This document shows, piece after piece, positions 30,820 through 43,600 of a stretch of 64,000 bases of DNA. Source of the stretch: Pseudoips prasinana (lineage: Eukaryota > Arthropoda > Insecta > Lepidoptera > Nolidae); NCBI GenBank assembly GCA_951640165.1, contig OX621263.1, positions 10,918,001-10,982,000 on the forward strand, in the 5' to 3' direction. The notes under the pieces were generated by a model, which did no database searches, had not been told where the DNA came from, and was given only the letters and a program-made list of their open reading frames with translations. Numbering within the stretch: position 1 is the stretch's first letter; the number at the start of each line of letters is the position of its first letter. Made by a program: the position numbers and the translations under genes.

Positions 30820-31330
30820 ATGGAAGAAGATGACGCCACGCACTACCCGGTAGAATTTTTGGATTCCCTCAGCACACGCGGACTTCCAGCCCACAAAATC
30901 GGTGTACCAATAATTCAAATTAAAAGTTTGGGAGGACATAAATTTCTACTCAGAAATGTATGTCCTCCCAAACTTTGTAACGGTACTCGGCTCAAAGTCA
31001 CAAATCTGCAGCAAAACATTATCGAAGCTGAAATATTAACAGGTTGCGGCGCCGGTGATATTGTGTTTATTCCAAGGTACCTATAATTCCTAAAAACTTT
31101 CCTTCTTCTATTTCAAACCAGTGCAATTCCCAGTCAGTCTCTGTTATGCCATGACGATTAATAAAGCTCAGGGCCAGACATTATCCGTTGCGGGGGTGGA
31201 CCTAAGTTTTTTTTATTGGATGCTTTTCTCATGGTCAACTATACGTAGCTCACTCACGCGTAAACAACCCCAATAACGTTTTTGTGTACGCTCCAGATGG
31301 TTCCACAGGTAAAATAAAGAAGCACTAAAT
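30820..31330 (+). pseudogene. Helitron Pif1-like helicase C-terminal fragment
   Basis: The 88-residue frame 30820-31086 includes YPVEFLDSLSTRGLPAHKIG, VCPPKLCNGTRLKVTNLQ, IEAEILTGCGAGDIVFIPR, which are the end of the Pif1-type helicase of Helitrons. After frame breaks, TINKAQGQTLSVAGVDLS and a YAPDGS-like end follow (31140-31310). In the normal family a short Ala-Pro-Ile-Met-Leu-Leu-Arg-Asn stretch precedes NPPKLCNGTRL; here a 25-nt inverted copy of the following codons has been inserted in frame (30923-30976). Confidence 0.8.
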
Positions 31331-31434
31331 TAAATAAAAAAAAATTTTATCGGTTTCCTCCCAAAGCGCTTTACACTAAAAAATACATTGTTAAGTTCCG
31401 ACATCCACGCGAACGAAGTCGCGGACACAGCTAG

Positions 31435-31924
31435 TCTATACATATAATACAACAAGAAAAATGCTGTGTTTATACATTGAATATATAAAAAAAAAATATT
31501 GAGGGGGGTTAAGAACCAGTAATAGAGCACGAATCCAAAAAAAAATCTGTCTGTGTGTGCACGCTAATAATAAAGAACTACTGGACGGATTTGAATTTTT
31601 TTTTTGTTGTATAGGTATTAAGTCTGAGCAACATATTATAGGCTAAAATTTATCTTGGAAACTTGAACACCTGATGCAGAACCACAACAAACCAGCTAAA
31701 CTTTAACATACATAGACTCACGCCTGTTTCCCAGAGGGGTAGGCAGAAACAACGGATTTCAATCTGTCATGATCTTTGCATACTTCTTTTGCCTCAATTA
31801 CTGTCATTATGTTCTTCATACATGCTCGCCGGTTTAGGGTACTTCTGACCTGCCCTTTCTTGGGAACAGCTAAATTTTAAGAGATACAAAAATGGTACCA
31901 TAGCAAAATTTTTTACACGTGATA
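31435..31924 (+). mobile_element. 5' part of a second Helitron
   Basis: TCTATACATATAATACAAC starts directly after CTAG of the upstream element. The body includes AAAGAACTACTGGACGGATT, a typical Helitron subterminal phrase. The 3' end was not located with confidence. Confidence 0.6.
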
Positions 31925-32960
31925 AGCATTTTCTGTTGTTATACTAAATTTGAAGATCTGGAACAGCTGCTATGGAACTCTAAGAGCCCAGCTACACTTT
32001 AACATATATAGTAATGACGTCTTAGCAAGAGTTGTTCTGCCTGATGAGCACTCTCTGTTGACTTATAAAAACTGATGATCTGGAACACCTGTTATGGAAC
32101 TCCAAGAGCCCAGCTACACTATAACATATATAGTAATGACGTTTTAGCAAAAATTGTTAAGCCTGATGAGCACTCTCTGTTGACTTATAAAAACTGATGA
32201 TCTGGAACACCTGTTATGGAACTCCAAGAGCCCAGCTACACTTTAACATATATAGGGATGACGTTTTAGCAAGAGTTGTTCAGCCTGATGAGCACTCTCT
32301 GTTGACTTATAAAAACTGATGATCTGGAACACCTGTTTTGGAACTCCAATCGCCCGGCTACACTATAACATATATAGGGATGACGTTTTAGCAAAAGTTG
32401 TTCAGCCTGATGAGCACTCTCTATTGACTTATAAAAACTGATGATCTGGAACATCTGTTGTGGAATTCCAAGCGCCTGGCTACACTATAACATATACAAC
32501 ATGTAACGTAATTAACGCACACCCTCAAACACCCCAATTAGAATATTATGTTGTAATCATAATACATAAACTGAATTTTTTATTTAACATGTATATGCAT
32601 TATTATTTACTAAATTAGTTTCTTGGAATAAAGTTTATTTTTCTTTATTTTGTATTAAATGATGGAATTTGTATGAATACAAATAAAAATGCGATTTATA
32701 AGTCCTATTACTTTGACTTACGGTCCATTTCAATTGGTTTTGACTGTACAGGGTTTAATTATTTTTGAAAAAAAAATTACCTATATTAAAAATGATATAA
32801 ATTGAGTCAGTAAACGATTCTGAACAAACTATTTTCAGGAAGTGCGTTAATTACGTTACATGTTGTATAGGGATGACGTTTTAGCAAAAGTTGTTCAGCC
32901 TGATAAGCACTCTCTGTTGACTTATAAAAATCGAAGATCTGGTAAAACTGTTGTGTTTAA
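31925..32960 (+). repeat. 122-bp satellite interrupted by MITE-3
   Basis: Units begin near GCCCAGCTACACTTTAACAT at 31986, 32108, 32230, 32352 and 32473, and contain GACGTTTTAGCAAGAGTTGT, GATGAGCACTCTCTGTTGAC and GATCTGGAACACCTGTT. The last unit is split by MITE-3 and resumes at 32866. An edge unit continues to about 32960. Confidence 0.9.
32497..32865. mobile_element. MITE-3, copy 2 (369 bp), TA duplication
   Basis: TIRs of about 24 bp start CAACATGTAACGTAATTAAC. TA is duplicated at 32495-32496 and 32866-32867; the empty site AACATATATAGGG is intact in adjacent satellite units. It is homologous to 10769-11161. The TA target duplication suggests mobilisation by a Tc1/mariner-type transposase. 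Confidence 0.9.
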
Positions 32961-33266
32961 AAGTTATTTGAATATTATTGTTAATTCAGTGTACTCTTGG
33001 GATAATTGACCTACAAAAATTAAAGATCTGGAACGGCTCGAATCGTGTCGCGCACTCCATCCATATCATGTTTTTCCCGTCCCCGGGCTCTTAGGATTCT
33101 ACATCAGACGCGATACCCCGTTGTCGCTGGCATAAGCAACAGACAGACAGACTAGTGAACAGAAGCTAGTCTTAAATTTGTTATATTGTGTAAACTTATA
33201 AAAGTGCTACAGCCTGTGAAAGTGCTTACTAGATAAGGATCTGTATTGTGCGGAGTTGCAGTCAAA

Positions 33267-33795
33267 TCCTACTAATATAATAAACGCGAAAGTTTGTAAG
33301 TACGGATGGATGTTTGTTACTCTTTCACGTAAAAACTACTGAATGGATTTTAATGAAACTTTACAATAATATAGCTTATACATCGGAAGAACACATAGGC
33401 TACAATTTATAAAGATATTGTGTGAATATATCAATCCTACTATTATTATAAACGCGAAAGTTTGTAAGTATGGATGGATGGATGTTTGTAACTCTTTCAC
33501 GTAAAAACTAGTGAATTGATTTTAATGAAACTATACAATAATATATCACAATAACACATAGGCTACAATTTATAAAGATATTGTGTGAATTATCCAAAAT
33601 ATGACGATAATTTTCAAGTAAGTAGGAAAAAATCTATCATCTGAGAGCTATTCTTCCAAAACCGCTAGAGGTACACATCCTACTAATATTATAAATGTAA
33701 AAGTTTGTGAGTATAGATGTATGGATGTATGTCTGTTACTCTATTACGCCAAAACTACCTACTTTAACGCGGGTGAAACCGCGGGGCATAGCTAG
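33267..33795 (+). mobile_element. Composite Helitron with three 5' heads
   Basis: Heads TCCTACTAATATAATAAACG (33267), TCCTACTATTATTATAAACG (33435), TCCTACTAATATTATAAATG (33678), and a single 3' end GCGGGTGAAACCGCGGGGC, ATAGCTAG at 33795. The spacer has GTAAGTAGGAAAAAATCTAT as in the other composites. 33796-34229 is AT-rich without assigned features. Confidence 0.8.
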
Positions 33796-34237
33796 TACAT
33801 ACATACTCTATAAGTGTTGTTATTATTAGTGAAATGAAGAATTTTAAAAACAATCAAAATTTATTCATGTGAAACCGTGTTGTTTCGTGTGCCTTAATAA
33901 ATAAAACAAGTACATTAACTTCTGTTATAGAAGTATAGAATGCTGCGGATTTTAATATATCACATGATAAATTACATACCTACACTTTATTAAACACTAT
34001 AATAGTCCAAATACTTCAACAAATTTTGTTGCAAACCTTCCCCGCGCCCTCTCAAGTGTATATGTATATACGTAATCTTTGTGATTCGTGTAGAGTTATA
34101 AAGATTGAAGCGGGGAATTAAATTAATACTTATTTATGTACGAAAATTAAATTTAACAAATTCTCAAAAGTTGTAGAACAAAAGTTATTGGTTATGGTGT
34201 TAGGTATCTAGTCTTGCGGGATTGTTGGTGTTTTTTT

Positions 34238-34243
34238 TTTATT
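34238..34243 (-). terminator. Candidate polyadenylation signal of the AIG1-like gene
   Basis: TTTATT on the plus strand is AATAAA on the minus strand, about 260 nt downstream of the stop codon. It is the first canonical hexamer I noted. Confidence 0.45.
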
Positions 34244-34499
34244 TCCAAATAACACACTATCATTACAGTTATACAACCAATGCAATAGTGGAACATGACA
34301 ACTAGGTTAAACATAACAAACTTAAATTATACCTATAACTACATACCCAATATTAAACAATATCAAAAAACTTAATTCCCTATAGGATAGATTATAACAT
34401 TTAAATTGGAAAAGTGGTGTAAAATACGGAATCGCCAGTAATCTTGTTCGATAGTAAGAGCCTTTCGTGAGAGACTCCGACTTGCTCTGAATCGGGTTT

Positions 34500-34692
34500 T
34501 TAATCTTCCTTCGATGACGATTTATCAACTTTCCACATAAGCTTAGCTAACTGCCATTGTAAAAAATAACAAGTAATAGCGACAAGTTGCGAGACTAAAA
34601 AGAAAATAAGAACATAGATAGAACTACGAGCATCTAGAATGTTCAGGAACTGATACGTCCATTTGCCGGTCTCCCATAATGATGAGGCCAAT
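34500..34692 (-). CDS. AIG1-like: AIG1-like gene, exon 4 (last)
   Basis: Preceded on the minus strand by GTTCGTTTTGTTTCAG. It encodes [15 protein letters not shown], a transmembrane helix ([18 protein letters not shown]) and a charged C-terminus [10 protein letters not shown], then TAA. The first base completes the Val codon begun in exon 3. Confidence 0.88.
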
Positions 34693-37600
34693 CTGAAACA
34701 AAACGAACCGCTTTAATTGAAATAGTTAGCCCTCCTCCTCGAATTTCGGCAATGGCGGCCTGCCATCTGGGGGGCTACCGGCCAAGTCGCCGAACATCGG
34801 GATAGCGATCGGCGTTCAAGTAAATAAAGGTTAAAAATTCCTGAATCGTTAAATCGGCTTCCATGAGCACATGGGATGTCATATATGGTCCGGAATCGAT
34901 ATTCAACGTCAAAGCCGATTTAACGATTGATTAAGTCATTTTTAAACTTTGTTTATTTCAACGCCGACCACTATCCCGATGTTCGGCGACTTAGCCGGTA
35001 GCCCCACTCAGTGCCATTAGGAGGGGTCGCTGCTGTTTCCCTGATATCGCTGGCGTTTGGAGGAGTGGACTTCCACTCGTCGTCTCTCACCGGTCCCGGG
35101 AAGACGTAACTTGCTGTAGCTCAGGTTGCCTAACCACGCTGGGGAGAGGGGTAGGCATTCATGCCCCCTCCCCTCCCCGGGTGAGAGTCTCGCAGAGGCT
35201 GCAGTGCACGGCGGGGTACTGGTGTGACGTACACGAGTAACCAGAGCCCCCGCTACAAGCACTGTGAGGTTCGCTACCGTGGTGGTTTTAGTGGGAAGCC
35301 GTACATATCCCGCCGCCTCCCCAAGCGACGGAAATGCGACATGATAGCATTTCCACCACGTAAAAAAAGGGGTCGCTGCTGGTTATGATAAGCTTCACAG
35401 CCACAGCACGAGGATGGATAATAGATAGCACATTTTTATTTTGAAATATTTTTTTAATGATTGCGCCCTGACTAGCGAATTTAATCCATTACTTACTTTC
35501 TTATCGTATGAGCAGTTTGGTAAGGCAGGGGGAATGCCTTCGCATGCCACCCGCAAAAAGTGCACCGACTAAACCTACCTGCCGTGGACTTCTCTTTGCG
35601 CCTGATGGCGGAGTCCCGGGAACGCGGGTATGCTGCTCCGGTACCCCCCTTTTGCGCCATGTCCCAGATGGTCGGGACACGTACCCTGGGAGGGCTCCTT
35701 TGGATTGCCCTCCCCTATTGCCGACTCCTGCCAGTACGGCACAGCGACTGCGCCACGAACAGATCGCTGTCATCCCGGACACTTCTCATACTGCCACCGC
35801 GGCCCCGAGGGGAGTTGGGCTAACGGCTGCCGCCGCCACCCCGACGCCTCCTCCGCCTACGAGCGGGATCGGCTCGTTCCCGATCCCGTTCGGCGGCCTC
35901 CTTCTGCAGCAAAACTGTCGCATACAGGACTGCTGGCGGCGAAAGATCCCGTCCGATCTCAGCGACCAGGACTCGTCTCTCGGCCTCCCAGGCCGGGCAC
36001 TCCTCCAGCGTATGCTGGGCAGAGTCCAGGTCACTCCCGCAATGGTGACAATGTGTCGTCACTTCTCATACTCACCGAAACACCCGTGTCCGGTGAGTAT
36101 CTGTGTCAGTCTGTAGGTGACGTAGCCGCCCTTCCTTCCCACCCAGGCCACGAGGTGAGGCAGGATAGCACCGACGGCGCGTTGGCGCGCGTTCAGGCGC
36201 AACTCCAGCCGTGCGCGCCACTGTGTCAGTACGCGCCGGTGTGCATCCCGCCTATAGGCAATGAGCGTCTGCTCTGGCGCCTCACCGCTCTCCCGGCGGA
36301 AGCGGATCTCGGTGTAAACCGTCGCGTCGACTGCCGCCAGGAGATCAAACGGCGGGAAGCGTGCCAGCAGTGTCGCCGCCTCAAAGGATACCGTCCGGTA
36401 TCCTCGTGCGATCCGTATGGCCGCCACACGCTGTAGGCTATTCAAAATAGCCCTGCAGTAACGATTGTTGCCTAATAGCTACAACCGGGAACAAGATCTT
36501 AACGTGCCCTCCGAAGCACGGAGACGCTCAGAAATTAAACCACTTTGGTGTTCACCCATCCATGGACTGACAGCGAGCCTAGTTGCTTGACCTCACCGAT
36601 CACTTACGGACCGGTGAGAGCAGAAATTCTATCATTTAAGTTTTAATGTTCCTATTAGTACATTAAGATTTTTATACACGTCACTAGTCGATTCAATCCT
36701 CGAATAGTATGCGCTTGATTGCTAACATTTAAAACAAATATACAGAAACTAGAAAAAAATCAAATTTGATTCAGTAAAATATTAGTAAACAATAAAATTA
36801 AAACAAAAATGCTAAAATTATTTATTTATTTATTTTATTTTTATTTTATTTTGTTGGAAATTAGACCCAACTATTATAGGTATTACACCCAACTATTCAA
36901 AATATGTAAAATTGTACCTATAAGTCAAAAACTTTAGTTCCTAATGGCAATAAACAACCATAGCAATTAAGAACATAACCTAATACATGTATGTCAGTAA
37001 TAAGTACAATACACGCTCGATGTCAACCGGCAGACTGACAGTACCTAGAATTACAACTATTATGGAGACAGTACACTGAAATAAAAAACCGGCCTAGTGC
37101 GAGTCGGACTCGCCCATGAAGGGTTCCGCAGCAGCAAGTATTTCAGTTGATTAAATGAAAGGTAAATTGCGGTTTACGATTTATGACGCATTAAAAAAAA
37201 CTACTAACTAGATCTCGTTCAAACCTATTTTCGTTGTTAGTTTACATGGTAATGTACATCATATATTTTTTTAGTTTTATCATTCTCTTATTTTAGAAGT
37301 TACAGGAGGGGGGGGGGGACACTCATTTTTCCACTTTGGAAGTGACTCTCGCGCAAACTATTCAGTTTAGAAAAAAAAAATTATATTAGGAACCTTAATA
37401 TCATTTTCGAAGACCTATCCATAGACCCCACATGTATGGGTATGATGAAAAAAAAAATTTTGAGTTTCAGTTCTATGTATGGAGAACCCCCAAAATGATT
37501 ATTATTTTTCTATTTTTGTGTAAAAATCTTAATGCGGTTCACAGAATACACATACTTACCAAGTTTCAACAGTACAGCTCTTATAGTTTCGGAAAAAAAT

Positions 37601-40600
37601 GGCTGTGACATACGGACGGACAGACAGACAGATAGACAGACATGACGAATTTATATATATATATATATTTAAATGTCAATATATTCAAATAATAATTATT
37701 ATTATATATCAAAGTATTCCTTGCTTGTGTAAAAAGCTTTACTTACAAGGTATTCAGAAAGCCTTTTCTTAAATTCAATATTGCAATCTTTATCTGACAG
37801 TTTGTGAGGTATAATTTATTTTATATCCTTGGGGCTAACGGCTAAGTCGCCGAACATCGTGATAGTGAGCGGCGCGGCGTTCCAATAAATAAAGGTTAAA
37901 AATTACCTAATCAATCGTTAAATCGGCTTCGACGTGGAAAATCAATTCCGGACCATTACCACTGCCCATACGATAAGTAAGTAAGATGCCAGCACATCCA
38001 GCTACCACAATCTGTAAAATTGCTTCTATAGATTTTCAACTTTATCACATAAGCATAGGGTTCACTTTTGCGGTAGCTTGATGTTACAAAGTATATTGTA
38101 TTATGTATTACTATTAATGACATAACTTACAAATGCAGCCATCATATTAATCAGAAACTTACAGCTTCCTAATCGCGCTTCGTTAACTCTTTTGAAAATA
38201 TATCAAGTAAATTAGTTTTAGTTCAAAACACATTAAACATACAAAAATATTTATGTACCAGGTTACCAGCAGTTACGATAAAGTTTTCCAACATTTTCAC
38301 ACAACAACAACCAGAAAAAAATACCAAAGGTTAAAGAAACAATTCATTCATATCATAATAAACATTACATTAATATCATTATCATCATTACAGCTAAATA
38401 AGTCCACTGCTGGACAAGCCTCCCTCAAGAATCGTCTTGGGGGATATGCCATAATCGCCACGCTTGGCAGGCGGGTTGGCGATCGCAGTATGATGGTCAT
38501 AGTAATCAGAAGGAAGCTGCTGCCCATCCTCTGGTAGATATTCCCTCGGGTCGACTTCTACGCCCCCCACGGGATGAGATGGGGTGATGATATTCTGATT
38601 CTGATATTTGTCGCCGTCACCACACAGCAGTTACAATATCCCCAAAATATAATATCATTATATTTTGGGGATATTGTAACCTCAAAGACTGATATATGGT
38701 AATACTAACTGTAATATCTTTATATCAAATCGTTCTAGGTTAATGAAACGTCTTTTGGCCATATTATAAGAGTCACCTAAGCAGTCTGGAGTGTCTATCA
38801 ATGGTAACTTAAAGCAAAATCTGCCGGTGTCTAACCTATATGTGTGAGCTAAAAAACGGTCCTCGCATGCTCTTTCCGTTTCACTAAATTTTGACCTTTG
38901 TGGGACCTCTTCTAGCTCCCAGAATTTAGTTAGTAAGTTATCTATATCATTAGTCTTAGATGTCAATGTTAGAGCTTGATTGCTGTATACATTACAGTTA
39001 GAATGACTTGTATGAACTGGGCCTGATAACAACCAACCTAATTTGGAGTTTAATAATGTAGGGCTCGACTTGCCAAGAGAACGTCGCTCAGTTTCTAGTA
39101 ACTCCCAAAATACATCGGCTCCAATTAAAATATCAATTGGAGCTGGTTGATCAAAGGTAGGGTCTGCCAGTTTAATATTTATGGGTAAATTTAACATAGC
39201 CTTATTGATTGGAGCTTTAGGCAGCTCACTTGTTAGCTCATTCAATACTAAACATGATAAGTTGATTTGAAACTCACTGTTTATTGATTTTATTGTAGCG
39301 GTACAAATTTCGTGTACATTGTTTGAACAATTGTTACCTATCCCAATAATCTTTAGCCGATTAATCGGGGTTGTATCTAAATTTAAGTAGCGCATTTTTA
39401 ATGAAGCGGTGATAAATGTAGATTGGCTTCCACAGTCTAACAAAGCTCTTACATTTTTTTTTAAACCTTTTTTAGGATTAGAAACTGTAATCATTGCTGT
39501 GGATAATAGTACCTGAGTGTATAATTGGTTGGAACAATTTGAAACAGAATCTGATTGAGCGGAAACGTTGTTAGTGACCGCAATTGGACTTGGATTGTGA
39601 AGTAAAGTGTTGTGACGTTTTTTACACTCTCGACAGGGACCCAGCCTACAATCCTTTACTGAATGCCCTGGCCGGAGGCAGTTTAAGCATAACTTATATT
39701 TATTGACATCATTCAACCTTTCTTGAACACTCTTTGATTTAAAAATATTGCAATCATATATTTTGTGTGTTTCATTACAAATGACGCAAACATAAGTTTT
39801 GGGTTGACTGGTGTTAGCAAATGATTTAGTGTATGATGGTCTTTCTAATTTGTATTGAGGTGTTGAAGGCGGTGCTCGTGTATTTGGAGTAAATGGTTTA
39901 TTGCTAGTGTCTAATTTTCCTCTATTTATACCCTCCAATACGTCCGCTCGATCGATCAAAACCTTATAAAATTGTGTAAGTGATGGGTTCTCACTGATTG
40001 TGTTCCGAAACTCTTCCCATTTTAGAAGTGTACGACTATCAAGCTTTGAAGAAACCATAAATATTATTAAAGTGTCCCATTTGTCCGTTGGCTCGCCCAA
40101 GCTGGACAGAGCTCTCAAATTTTTGGTAACGTGGTCAACCAAAAAACGTAGTGACCTTTCTGACTCAGAGACAATTTTATCAATATTGAATAAAGATTTA
40201 AGGTGCTGATTAATAAGTAGTCTTTTATTATTGTATCTCTCGCAAAGTAGATTCCAACCTACATCGTAGTTTGCAGAAGACACCTCAAGATTAGAAAGTA
40301 ACCTAGCGGCATCCCCCTCCAGGTACGATAACAGGTAGTGGAATTTTTGAATAGGCATAATGCTTTCATTCTTATGAATTAGATTTTTAAATGTGTCATG
40401 AAACTCTAACCATCTAAAATAAGCACCATCAAATTTAGATATTTGTATTTGTGGTAATTTAATACCAATATCTTGATGAACCTCATGAGGAGCCACGGAA
40501 CTGCGACGCTGATCCTTCTCTAATTGGCTCTGCTCAAGTAAGGTTCTTGCGACTGCGATATTACTTATGATATCGTTTTCAATGCCTTCGCGCTCGTTAA

Positions 40601-43600
40601 GTTCTGCAGACATGTTATCTGAATTTAAAACCTCGATCTCACTTTGCAAATCTTCGAACTTTGCGGATAAAGATTCAAACTTCGTTAGTTTAAGGCCTAG
40701 CTCTGCTATATGTATAGAGGATAATGTTGTTTGTAATTTAAGATTAATTAAGTAATTTTTAAACTTCGTAATTTGTCCTTTGACAAAGCTACGTCTTAAT
40801 TTTAAATCCTTTATATCCATTTTGGAATCCGCCAAAGTAAATTTAGATATTGTAAATTAGTTGTTCAAATGATAAAATAATGTATTATGTAAAAATAAAT
40901 GAATAAGTTGACGTTCCTCACTTTGACTGCATTTGCCGTCCGGGAAGTCGGTTGCGCAGCCACCGCAATGTCGCCAATATCGAAACAATAACTCAGTAGT
41001 GCTGCTGAGCCACGCGATGACGTCCACTGGAATGATCGGCAAACACGTAAACTACTAGTATAGACAAAAGTACAAACTTTTGTAGAATTCGCAAAGAAGT
41101 TTTATGGTAGTGAATAATCGTTGTCGAATGTATTACAACAATATTAAAATCGACCAAGTACACCCGTCGACACAACTAATTATGGCATGAATTGCAATAA
41201 AAATTGCACAACGCGCTGTTTGAACTATTAAAAAATGTAGATTATATGGTATACTGTACTTTGGTTACACAGATCTTAGCAAATTTGAACTAATAAGACG
41301 CGAAATTTAGAATAGATTATAGGAAATTTGGGTATTTAGATAGGACAAAGAACGGGCACTTATTCCTTATTGCGCTGCGGTGTGATGCTTTTGCGGCGTC
41401 ACTGATCCGGTCAAACTGGATGATAAGTTGTCCACAACTCTTTATCTAGCAAGAATCTTCAATCTTCAGCTCCGTTGCTCTGATGACGCAAGCCGTGATT
41501 GTACTCGTTGTATGAAGTTGCCGATTGTTGTTTAGTTTCTTGACTTTTAGTAGTTATTTGTTAGTTCCCCTCATGGGCCACCAAAATATGTCTGATAGGA
41601 CATACTGGTGCCATTAATAAAACGATTTTTTATGAATATATCACAATTGTATTGCTTGTGAAAAACCTGAATTATGTAACAATGGAAAATATATAATGAC
41701 ATTTTGACATATAAAAGTGTCTATGGTTTATGAAGAAAATATATACAAAAAGTATTTATTGCCAAAACTACAGAAGGCGCTACGCCCGAACATATTCCCG
41801 CCTTGTTGAAATCGCACAATTTCAACAGTCGTAGTCCTCTTCATTTGGTAGTGGACACAGTCGGACGAAGGGCCTGCGGACCGGTCCTTTAGTGGTGTTG
41901 ACTTCAGCCACCCTGGCTATACCGTCTGACCCAGGAAACAGTTTGGTAACGCGACCAAGACGCCAATTCAAGGGTGGTATATTGTCTTCTTGAATCAGCA
42001 CAAGATCTCCAAGTTTCAGTCTTGCAATGTTGCTACGCCATTTAGAACGTTGCTGCAGCTCCGAGATATACTCTTTTGACCATCTGCTCCAAAAATGCTG
42101 CCTGATTTGCTCTAATCGCGCATACCGCTTCAAACTGTGTTCCTTGACGTTTCCAAGATCGAATTCTGGTAATGCATTTAGGGGTCTCCCTATAAGATAG
42201 TGCCCTGGGGTAAGTGGTAGGAGATCGTTAGGGGAAGCTGAGAGAGGACATAAAGGACGGCTATTCAAAATTGCCTCAACCTGTGTAAACAGCGTGGAAA
42301 TTTCTTCGAACGTTAAATTACTGTTCCCTATAACACGCTTAATGTGGTGCTTAGCGGACTTTACCCCGGCTTCCCAGATGCCGCCAAAGTGAGGAGAATA
42401 AGCTGGCGTGAAAAAAAACCTAATGCCTTCTTGGTTTGCAAAGTCAGATAGAGGTTCTTTACTGTTTTTTAAGAAAATTCCTACCTCCTTAGCGGCAGCT
42501 ACAAAATTACGGCCGTTATCGCAAAATATTTCTTTTGGCCTTCCTCTACGCGAAATAAAGCGCTTTAGTGTCAAGAGAAAAGCCTCTTTAGTTAGATCAG
42601 TTACGCACTCTAAATGAATGCATTTATATCGCATGTAAATAAATAAACATAAATAACACTTTACTAATTTACCTCCTCTGCCCCTGCGATTAATAATATA
42701 AAATGGTCCAGCAAAGTCAAGACCAACGGACAAAAAAGGAAAATCAGGAGTAACGCGTTGGGCTGGAAGGTTACCCATTTGAGGGCAAAGCGTGTTTCCT
42801 CGCAGTCGTCTACATTGGACACGCTTATTTACAGTGCGCCTAGCCAGAAACCTACCATTTACAGGCCAGATTATGCGGCGTATAGTGGCCAACAACAACT
42901 GAGGCCCCGCATGTAGGTTACGGATATGCTCTCGCTCAAATATGAGTTTTGTCCAATGATGGGATGCATGAAGTAAGATGGGATGCTTCTTTTCATAAGT
43001 GCAAAAAGACGTATCAATTCTCCCCCCCACTTGAATTAAGCCCGTGTGGTCCAGAAATGGAGATAACGATAGTATTTTGCATTTACTACCTAAATTCCTT
43101 TGTTTGTGAAGTGTGTCATACTCCGATTTGAATGATTGTTGTTGCGAAAATTTACAAAGTACATTAAAAGATTCATTTAGTTCTTCTAACGTTATATTTC
43201 CTACTTGTTTATTAGTAGGATTTCTTGCATTATTAATAAAACGTTTAACGTAAACTAAAGTTCTCTGAATTGTAGACATTTTAGAATACTTTGAGAAATC
43301 AATAAAGGTTTCTGATATTACAGCTGAGTTTGCAATAATTTCTGGTAACAACTCAAAGTCCTTTTCCTTATTTTGATTTAGAACTGGCCACTCTGAAATT
43401 GGTTTCTGCAAAAAACTAGGTCCAGACCACCATAACGTCTTATCCAAAATTTGACTACCTACAACTCCTCTTGAAATCAAGTCTGCAGGATTGTCAGTAG
43501 TTGGGACATAACGCCATGATGATGCCTTTGTATTTTCTAATATTTCGCTAATGCGATTAGCCACAAAACATTTCAATTTCCTTCAATCGTTTTATTAATG

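Larger units (their letters stand above)
29759..31434 (+). mobile_element. Helitron with helicase remnant
   Basis: 5' head TCTATACATATAATAAATCTG at 29759, repeated at 29854 as a 95-bp tandem duplication. The 3' end is the hairpin CGCGA-ACGAAG-TCGCG (31408-31423) followed by GACACAGCTAG at 31434. The interior keeps only the C-terminal part of the Pif1-type helicase. The Rep (HUH) domain is absent, so the element is non-autonomous. A second Helitron head follows at once. Confidence 0.8.

Noticed and set aside
35508..36436. Plus-strand ORFs of 202 and 268 codons
   Set aside because: They are shadows of the GC-rich R1-type fragment, whose minus-strand translation shows the RT tail and zinc knuckle.
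38253..38537. 94-codon plus-strand ORF
   Set aside because: Its second half is the dispersed repeat F; no conserved domain seen.
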